From Solirubrobacteraceae bacterium (lineage in GTDB: Bacteria; Actinomycetota; Thermoleophilia; Solirubrobacterales; Solirubrobacteraceae): a stretch of DNA of 11,212 nt. The translations under genes were made by a program, and so were the position numbers. The notes beneath the pieces were generated by a model that was not told where the DNA came from, did no database searches, and saw nothing but the letters and a program-made list of their open reading frames with translations. Location: positions 1-11,212 of the forward strand of contig JALOLQ010000177.1 of assembly GCA_025455895.1 (NCBI GenBank), read 5' to 3'. Within the stretch, counting starts at the first letter, position 1. Each line of letters begins with the position of its first letter. Of the stretch, positions 1 to 5,600 are shown in pieces.

Positions 1-108
1 ATCCCCGGTGAGGCCGGCGCCGGCGACCGCCTCGACCTCCTCGACGGCGTGGACCGGGCCGGACTCCTCGGCGGCCAGATGGATCGCGACGACGCTCCCG
101 TTGGGCAT
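1..108 (-). CDS. MOSC domain-containing protein, N-terminal fragment
   Basis: Reading the minus strand from an ATG at 108 gives 36 codons with no stop, running off the left edge of the window. The peptide begins MPNGSVVAIHLA, continues with HAVEEVEAVAG and ends AGAGLTGD. This is the N-terminal signature of MOSC domains: a beta strand of the form G.VVAIH, then V..V.A..G.GL.GD, normally followed by R-Y/H. MOSC proteins are related to the C-terminal domain of molybdenum cofactor sulfurase; they are thought to handle Moco or sulfur and are cytoplasmic. No strong ribosome binding site is visible before the ATG. The gene is divergent from the tRNA, and their shared upstream region is 109-174. The family call rests on a short motif, and the remainder lies outside the window. 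Confidence 0.8.
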   Translation of the reverse strand, partial: MPNGSVVAIHLAAEESGPVHAVEEVEAVAGAGLTGD

Positions 109-158
109 GGCGGCCAGGCTACCCGCGGGCGGCGTCGCATCTCCGCGGGCGACTCGGC

Positions 159-164
159 TACCCT
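159..164 (+). promoter_or_regulatory. Candidate -10 box of the tRNA-Thr gene
   Basis: TACCCT fits the actinobacterial TANNNT -10 pattern. It lies so that transcription would begin near 171, four bases before the mature tRNA. No good -35 box is seen about 17 bases upstream, so this is a weak prediction. Confidence 0.3.
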
Positions 165-174
165 CCTGCCACCC

Positions 175-275
<101 letters not shown>

Positions 276-331
276 GCGGCTGCGAGGTCGCCGCCTGGCA
301 GCCGGTGGCGACGTGAGCCCCGCCGACGCAT

Positions 332-360
332 ACATCGGTACGCGGCCGTGGTGCCGATGT
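332..360 (+). promoter_or_regulatory. Inverted repeat between tRNA-Thr and the toxin gene
   Basis: ACATCGGTAC (332-341) and GTGCCGATGT (351-360) form a 10-base inverted repeat with a single G-U type mismatch and a nine-base loop. No T tract follows, so a classical terminator is unlikely. It could be a U-less terminator or processing hairpin for the tRNA transcript, or an operator for the toxin-antitoxin unit about 100 bases downstream. The structure is seen directly; the role is inference. Confidence 0.45.
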
Positions 361-458
361 GACTCTGTGCCGCCATGCTGCGTCTTGGGTCATGCAGTGG
401 GGCACAAGGCACACGAGCGGGGTTGGTGTCGGCCGGCGGACGTAGGGTGGCGCGTCCC

Positions 459-887
459 GTGAGTCGCTTCGAGCTTGAGTTCTACGAGGACGCAGGCGGC
501 GACCAGCCGGTGCTGCGATGGTTGCGCGAGGAGCTGACAGCGACCCAGCGGAGGGCGATCGGTGTCGCGATGGCCGAGATCCTCCAGGTCGATGGGATCG
601 GCGTGTGCCGCACCGGCTACGGCCGGCAGCTCGGCGGCGGGTTGTTCGAGTTCCGCCTGCGCCACGACGCCGCCGAGATCCTGCGCAGCGTCGGCAAGCC
701 TGCGCGAGCCGAGCCCGGCGATCAGCGGATTCTGCTGCGCGTCTTCTGCCACGCCTACGGCGATCGGCTGGTGCTGCTGCTCGGCGGCTACGACAAGGGC
801 GCCGATCCGAACGCCGGGCGCCAGGATCGCGAGATCGCGATCGCGCGCAAGCGGCTCGCGGACTTCAAGCGCCGCGCGCGCCATTGA
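459..887 (+). CDS. RelE/HigB-type toxin (phage Gp49-like family)
   Basis: This 142-aa protein belongs to the RelE-superfamily toxins of the phage-derived Gp49-like group. Those are ribosome-dependent mRNA interferases that inhibit growth when free of their antitoxin. Visible family features are the opening strand RFELEFYED, PVLRWLREEL at about residues 17-26, the core strand GLFEFRLRHD at 61-70, and the C-terminal block LRVFCHAYGDRLVLLLGGYDKG at about 93-114 (in two pieces: LRVFCHAYG, then LVLLLGGYDKG). A basic helix rich in Arg and Lys ends the protein. The GTG at 459 was chosen because the family normally starts right at this strand; GTG at 447 is in frame and possible. The antitoxin gene follows after 54 bases, giving toxin-first order as in higBA. 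The toxin carries an insertion around residues 78-90 (GKPARAEPGD) compared with short family members. Confidence 0.85.
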   Translation: MSRFELEFYEDAGGDQPVLRWLREELTATQRRAIGVAMAEILQVDGIGVCRTGYGRQLGGGLFEFRLRHDAAEILRSVGKPARAEPGDQRILLRVFCHAYGDRLVLLLGGYDKGADPNAGRQDREIAIARKRLADFKRRARH

Positions 888-912
888 CGCACGACACGGT
901 ATGGCCTATAAC
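884..912 (+). promoter_or_regulatory. Internal promoter for the antitoxin gene
   Basis: TTGACG at 884-889, a 17-base spacer, and TATAAC at 907-912 make a near-consensus housekeeping sigma promoter. The -35 box overlaps the toxin stop codon (TGA at 885-887). The predicted start of transcription is near 919, about 23 bases before the antitoxin ATG. This would allow antitoxin to be made independently of the toxin. Confidence 0.7.
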
Positions 913-918
913 CCATAC
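899..918 (+). promoter_or_regulatory. Operator-like inverted repeat over the antitoxin -10 box
   Basis: GTATGG (899-904) and CCATAC (913-918) are perfect inverted arms separated by eight bases. The -10 box TATAAC lies between them. An XRE-type antitoxin dimer bound here would block the promoter, the usual autoregulation in this family. The repeat is observed; its use as the operator is inferred. Confidence 0.5.
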
Positions 919-941
919 GTGCGCGCGACGCGAGCCTGGCG

Positions 942-1256
942 ATGAGCACCTCCTTCACGACCTTCCTGCGTGAGCTCGAGGCTGAGGCGCGAGCCCAGGG
1001 TCCTGACGCTGTCGCCGAGCTCGAGGCGTTCCGTCTGCACTTCTCGCTCGCTCGCCAGCTCGCCGAGCGCCGGCGCGCGCAGCACCTCACCCAGAAGCAG
1101 CTCGCTGCTCGCTCCGGTATCGACCAGGCCGAGATCAGCAGGATTGAGCGCGGCCAGGCAAACCCCACGACCGCAACGCTCGGCGCGCTCACGCGGGCTC
1201 TCGGCGTTGACGTGCGGCTAGTACCGGCCGACGCGACCGGCGTCTCCGCCGCGTAG
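942..1256 (+). CDS. XRE-family HTH antitoxin (HigA-like)
   Basis: This is a 104-aa protein with a Cro/C1-type helix-turn-helix at about residues 36-92. The key segment is LTQKQLAARSGIDQAEISRIERG (positions 49-71; LTQKQLA opens the recognition unit and ISRIERG closes it), followed by PTTATLGALTRALGVDVRL. The N-terminal 30 residues are acidic and helical, as in antitoxins of this group. It should bind and neutralise the toxin encoded just upstream and repress the pair. The ATG at 942 begins a plausible N-terminus; no strong ribosome binding site precedes it. It has its own predicted promoter overlapping the toxin stop codon. An alternative role as a stand-alone phage-type repressor is less likely given the adjacent RelE-like gene. 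Confidence 0.88.
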   Translation: MSTSFTTFLRELEAEARAQGPDAVAELEAFRLHFSLARQLAERRRAQHLTQKQLAARSGIDQAEISRIERGQANPTTATLGALTRALGVDVRLVPADATGVSAA

Positions 1257-1266
1257 CGCCGAACCT

Positions 1267-1292
1267 GCCGTACGGCGCGAGGTCCCCGCGCC
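1267..1292 (+). terminator. Possible hairpin terminator after the antitoxin gene
   Basis: GGCGCG (1274-1279) pairs with CGCGCC (1287-1292) around a seven-base loop, about 18 bases after the antitoxin stop. The perfect palindrome GCCGTACGGC (1267-1276) overlaps it and would compete. No T tract follows, and such pairings are frequent by chance in DNA this GC-rich. Confidence 0.2.
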
Positions 1293-1386
1293 AACCAACC
1301 CCGGTCTCGAGCACCGGTCCCGTCAGCGGGTCAGGGAGCAAGATCAGCGCGTTCGTCGTCTGCTCGCGCGGCTACGGTTGCCGCCG

Positions 1387-1623
1387 ATGTCCCGCCCGAT
1401 CGAGACCGAGCTGACCGACGACGAGCTTCGCGTGCTGAGGAGCGCCGGCGCGTGGTACGCCAAGTATCACGCGGCGCGCATGGCGGAGCTCGCCGAGGAC
1501 ACGTCGGCCTACGCCGAGCGCAAGACCGAGGACTACCTGACGCTCGTCGCGGCGCTGCGGAAGCTCGGTTTCGAGATGGCCCTGCCGGACGCGCTGCGGC
1601 CGGTGGAGCGCCGGGCCGCGTAG
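1387..1623 (+). CDS. Small protein of unknown function (78 aa)
   Basis: I do not recognise this protein. It is 78 residues, mostly helical by composition, and soluble, with no signal peptide or membrane span. It opens with an acidic N-terminal helix (ELTDDELRVLRSAG), then an aromatic and basic stretch (WYAKYHAARMAEL), then a second amphipathic helix rich in Glu, Lys and Leu, and ends with a Pro/Arg tail. The ATG at 1387 was preferred to an in-frame TTG at 1378. TACGGT at 1373-1378 is a possible -10 box giving an almost leaderless message. Codon use is typical of its neighbours, with strong G/C at third positions, which supports a real gene. It lies between the toxin-antitoxin pair and an HNH nuclease, but nothing ties it to either. 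Confidence 0.6.
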   Translation: MSRPIETELTDDELRVLRSAGAWYAKYHAARMAELAEDTSAYAERKTEDYLTLVAALRKLGFEMALPDALRPVERRAA

Positions 1624-1684
1624 CGGCCGCGCTTGACGGCCTACGACATCGCGGCGTCGTCCTCGAGGAGCGAACGACGGCCTT

Positions 1685-1724
1685 CCTGTCTCTAACGTCC
1701 GAGCGCCAAGACGTTAGAGACAGG
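1685..1724 (+). repeat. Perfect 15-bp inverted repeat (stem-loop)
   Basis: CCTGTCTCTAACGTC (1685-1699) and GACGTTAGAGACAGG (1710-1724) are perfectly complementary around a 10-base loop. The arms are clearly less GC-rich than the surrounding DNA, so chance pairing is unlikely. It lies between two genes on the same strand, 61 bases after the 78-aa gene and 113 before the HNH gene. There is no T tract on either side. It may be a terminator of the type lacking a U run, a large operator, or the trace of a small mobile element. Confidence 0.75.
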
Positions 1725-1825
1725 CAACGACCGTTACGCGTGCTTCACGGTCGCGCCGTTGGCGAGTGCTCCATCGCTTGCCGCCAGCGGCGCAACGGAT
1801 CTGTCGTCACATCTGCGGGCGCCGA

Positions 1826-1831
1826 TAGACC
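1826..1831 (+). promoter_or_regulatory. Candidate -10 box of a leaderless HNH gene
   Basis: TAGACC lies exactly six bases before the ATG at 1838, so transcription would begin on the start codon. No ribosome binding site is present, which fits a leaderless message. The -35 region is poor, so confidence is limited. Confidence 0.35.
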
Positions 1832-1837
1832 CCCGCG

Positions 1838-2371
1838 ATGCTCCGCGAGGTCAAGAACGGCGAGCTGGCGAAGTCGCACCTGACGGTGCTCGGGTGGCGA
1901 TGGCGCTTCGTGCAGGGCCGGCGGCAGTCGCGTGCGGCCTGGTCCACGCGGAAGATCCGCGCGCTCGAGGCCGCGCAGGCCGTGGAGCCCACCGCGATCA
2001 TGACCGAGGGCTCGCGCACCTACTGGGCGTTCGAGGGCCGCTTCTTCTGGGAGGACGACGGGCTTTCCTCACGCGACGTCCTCGCGCTCGTCCGCGACCG
2101 CGAGCGCCGCTCGCGACGCACGCTGGAGCGTGCCCACGCCGTCCTCGCTCAGGACGGGCGGGACGCCCCGGTCCGCCGCGACCACATCCCGCGGGAGATC
2201 CGGCTGGCGGTGTTCGAGCGGGACGGCGGCCGCTGCGTCGAGTGCGGGTCGGGCTTCGAGCTCCAGTTCGACCACGTGATCCCGTTCAGCATGGGCGGGG
2301 CGACGAGCGCCGAGAACCTGCAGGTGCTGTGCGCGACGTGCAACCGGCACAAGGGCGCGTCGCTGCGGTAG
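1838..2371 (+). CDS. HNH endonuclease domain protein
   Basis: This is a 177-aa protein. The C-terminal part (about residues 120-173) is a classic HNH nuclease with a structural zinc site: cysteines C133/C136 (CVEC) and C165/C168 (CATC), the DH pair D145-H146 in QFDHVIPFSMGG, N160 in SAENLQ, and the closing NRHKG. The DH and Asn residues form the metal-binding beta-beta-alpha fold that cuts DNA. The first 110 residues contain aromatic strands (WRWRFV, TYWAFEGRFFWEDDG) and a basic helix (RDRERRSRRTLERAH). I do not recognise these as a named domain; they may guide substrate choice. The start is the ATG at 1838, possibly leaderless. No methylase or phage terminase partner is next to it, so it may be a solitary defence, homing or repair-type nuclease. 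Confidence 0.88.
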   Translation: MLREVKNGELAKSHLTVLGWRWRFVQGRRQSRAAWSTRKIRALEAAQAVEPTAIMTEGSRTYWAFEGRFFWEDDGLSSRDVLALVRDRERRSRRTLERAHAVLAQDGRDAPVRRDHIPREIRLAVFERDGGRCVECGSGFELQFDHVIPFSMGGATSAENLQVLCATCNRHKGASLR

Positions 2372-2445
2372 CCGCCGAGCCGCTCAGGCTCAGCCGTCCA
2401 TGCCGCACCACGTCCGTTCGGTTCGGTCGAGAGGAGGCCGGCCGA

Positions 2446-2474
2446 TTGACGGTCCGCGCCACACGCGTCAGACT
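2446..2474 (+). promoter_or_regulatory. Promoter of the giant exported-protein gene, predicted leaderless
   Basis: TTGACG at 2446-2451, a 17-base spacer and CAGACT at 2469-2474 give a plausible promoter. The -10 ends six bases before the ATG at 2481, so transcription should start on the start codon. There is no Shine-Dalgarno sequence before this ATG. The element supports 2481 as the original start of the gene. Confidence 0.5.
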
Positions 2475-2480
2475 GGCGCT

Positions 2481-2672
2481 ATGCGCGCCTCGGTGGGGGG
2501 ACGGCGCAGGCGCCGCCGGGTTGCGGGGGCCTACGTGCCGCTTGCGACGCTGGTCTGCCTGATCTGCGCGTTGTGCGGGGCTGCGCGGGCCCAGGCGGCG
2601 ACGATCACCGAGTGCACGCGCGCCGCGGTGGCCTCGGCCGTCGCGGCGGGCGGCTCGCACACGTTCGCCTGC
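2481..2672 (+). other. Out-of-frame signal peptide segment of the giant protein
   Basis: This 64-codon stretch begins with ATG at 2481 and encodes an Arg-rich n-region, a hydrophobic h-region at about residues 17-34 and an ARAQA-A cleavage site near residue 39. The mature part TITECTRAAV...GGSHTFAC is the usual N-terminus of exported right-handed beta-helix proteins of actinobacteria, where C-D-G-x-I-V follows. Here DGRIV is found in another frame four bases on. Without the shift this frame reads nonsense Arg-rich sequence to a stop near 2840. Confidence 0.75.
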
Positions 2673-2677
2673 GTGCG
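2670..2677 (+). repeat. Tandem TGCG duplication causing the first frameshift
   Basis: TGCGTGCG lies exactly where the signal-peptide frame and the main frame meet. With one copy the text reads TTC GCC TGC GAC GGG CGC (FACDGR), the expected conserved motif. With two copies the frame moves by one. Confidence 0.7.
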
Positions 2678-2688
2678 ACGGGCGCATC

Positions 2689-5600
2689 GTGATGGCCGGG
2701 CCGCTCGTGGTCGCGACCACGGTGTCCCTCGACGCCGACGGGCGCGACGTCACGTTCGCCGGGAGTTCACCGAACCTCGATACGAGCATCCCGCAGAGCG
2801 CACGAGACGCCCGCGTCGTGAAGGTCACCGCGACCGGTGATCTCACGCTGCGGGGCATCGACGTCGAGGACGGCGTCCTCGTCGGCGGCGCGGGTTCCTC
2901 GGGCCAGACCGGAGCCGACGGCACGATCGGCGGCACCGGGGCGGACGGCGGCGATGCGCCGGGGACGGCAACGGCGCCCGCGCTCGCGCCGCCCGCGCGC
3001 GGGGGCTGCGTTCTCGTCGAGTCGGGCGGGCGCCTCGTGCTGCGCTCGCTCGCGCTGCGCCGCTGCCAGGCGGCGGCGGGGTCCGGCGGATCGGGCGGGC
3101 GGGCCGGCGACGGCGGAAACGGCGGCCGTGGGGCACCCGGTGCGGCCGGGCTCGCCGGGCAGAACGGCGGCGACGGCGGCACCGGCGGCAACGGGGGCAA
3201 CGGCGCCTTCGGCCTCGACGGCGCCACCGGCGGGTCCGGTGAGGGAGGCGCGATCTTCAGCACTGGCGAGCTCGACATCCTGGGCGTGCAGTTCGAGGAC
3301 AACCTCGTGCGCGGCGGCCGCGGCGGCTTCGGCGGCGACGGCGGCGACGGCGGTCCCGGCGGCGGGGGAGGGTCCGGCGGAAACCCGGGCAGCGGCTCGG
3401 CCACCCTCGGCGGCAACGGCGGCGCTCCCGGGACGCCCGGACTCGCGCGGGCGGGCGGCGACGGCGGGAACGGCGGCGCGGGCCGCGGCGGCGCGATCTA
3501 CGCCGCCGGCGAGACGTCGATCGTCGGCGCGACCTTCACGCGTAACAAGGCGTTCGGCGGCCGCGCGGGGCGCGGCGGGTACGGCGGGAACGGATCGGAA
3601 GCCGCGCTCGGCGTCGCCGGACGCGTCCGGGTCGTCCCCGGCCCCGGGGATCCCGCGTGCAGCCTCCCGAACGACACGAACCACTATCGCCAGTGCGGGC
3701 AGTGGGGCCCCTCGAACACCGCCACCCCCGGCGGTCCGGGGGGCCTCGGCGGCAACGGCGGCGACGGCCTCGGCGGTGCGGTCTTCTTCGAGGGCCCGCA
3801 GCCGCCGCCGCTGAACTCGACGAGTTCCGCGAACGTCGTGCAGGGCGGGGCGAACCTCGAGGCCGAGTGCGCGAGCGCGACGCCGTGGAACGGGTGCGCC
3901 CCCGGCGGAAGCGGCGGACGGATCTTCACGCCGGCGTGCCTCGTCGTCGGGAGCCAGTGCGCTCGTGCGCCCGACGGCGTGGCGGGGGTCGTCGGCGCCG
4001 TCGGCCGGGCCGCTGACGCGGACGTCGCCTCGGACCAGAGCGACGGCCTGACCGTGACGATCACCTACGAGGGCGACGACCTGCCCGGCTACCGCCTCCC
4101 GCTCGAGACGCCGGTCCCGGCGCAGGTCACCGTGAAGGTCTCGCCGCTCGCGACGAGCGCCGTCTCCGGCATCACCTTCGGCGAGAGCGCCGTCCTGTTC
4201 GAGAACGAGGCCGACCGGGTGCGCTTCACCGGAACGACGCCGCCGGCGCCGTTCACGCTCGCCCCCGGCGCGTCGCGGACGTTCGACGTGACGATCATCG
4301 GCGAGAGCCGCGGCACGACGGCGCTGCGCACCTCGGTCTCCGGCGAGGACGCGCTCGGGCGCACGGCGGAGGCCGGCGACCGCGAGGTCGTGCAGGTCGG
4401 CGAGGACATCCGCGTGGGCGTGACGGTCGAGCCCGACGACGTGCAGCTCGAGGTCGACGAGACGGGCACGCCGATCAAGAAGCCGGTGACCGTCACCGTC
4501 GCGCTGGAGAACGTCGCCGGCGAGGAGCTCACCGACGTCGTGCTGGACCTGCGCACGCGGGTCCAGACACTCATCGCGCGCAACCCCCTTGCGCCCTACC
4601 CGCTGCAGATCACGGCGCTCGCCGGGACCGACGGCGCTCCCGACACGCCCTTGACGAACGAGACCGCGCGCGCCGTGGAGGTCGGGACGCTCGCGGACGG
4701 CGCCTCCAAGACGCTGGTCTTCCGCGCGGACGCCGCCGACAAGGCGCGTATGGAGGTCCGCACCGACGTGACCGGCCAGGCCTCCGGGCCCCGGACCGTC
4801 GTCGGCACGGACCGCACGCGGCTCGACATCGGGCAGCCGAAGCTGCTGGCGCTGACGGCCAGCGGGCCAACGCACGGCGCGGTCGTCGCCGGCGGGCGCT
4901 GGGCCTTCTCGGGGCACGTGAAGAACCTGAGCCCCGACGAGGACGTCACCGTCTTCGTCCGCTCGCAGCGGCGCGAGAACGTCGTCGAGGGCCAGGTCAG
5001 CGAGCTCGGGGTCCCGGACGCGTGCGGCGCCGGCGTCGTCCGGCGTCTGGAGCCCGGCGAGCGGATCCCGCTCGAGGGCGTCATCGCGACGCGCCCGGAC
5101 GGCGGCACCCGCGGGCGCGTGACCCTCGATGTGACGGGGGAGCTGCACACCTTCGACGCGTCAGGGCTGCCGATCGACGTCCCGGTCCCCCCGAGCGGGA
5201 TCGTCGTCGCCCCCGGCGCCGACGAGCGCACGGTCTCGATCGACCTGACCGATCCGATCCCGCCGCCGTTCTCCGTCACCGAGGCGGCCTGGCTCCTGAC
5301 CGACAGCGCGGCGCGCACGCTCGGCCAGCGCGTCACCGGCGCGCAGGAGTCCGCTGCGGCGGCGGCGGCCTTCGCGCGCGAGGTGCGCGAGACCGGCGTG
5401 GTCACCTACCTGCAGCAGCTCATGACGGTGATCCGCACCGAGGCGCCCGAGGCGTTCGTCCGGACGCGTGATGAGCTGGCGGCGACACTGCAGGCGTTCG
5501 ACGATCAGCTGAGCTCCGGGCAGGCGCTGGCGATCGCCGACGAGGCGTTGACGAAGGGCATCTATCAGACCGAGCAGGCGTGGCAGGACGCGACCTGGGA

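Noticed and set aside
2377..2391. GAGCC/GGCTC hairpin right after the HNH stop
   Set aside because: A five-base stem with no T tract is expected by chance at this GC content.
1759..2562. Plus frame overlapping the HNH gene
   Set aside because: It is Arg/Pro/Ala-rich without motifs; the HNH frame has the full catalytic and zinc-binding pattern.
2767..5148. Very long open frame (793 codons) on the minus strand opposite the giant gene
   Set aside because: Its translation is an Arg/Ala/Asp-biased mirror of a strongly G/C-third-position gene, with no domain pattern. Long antisense frames are expected in DNA this GC-rich.
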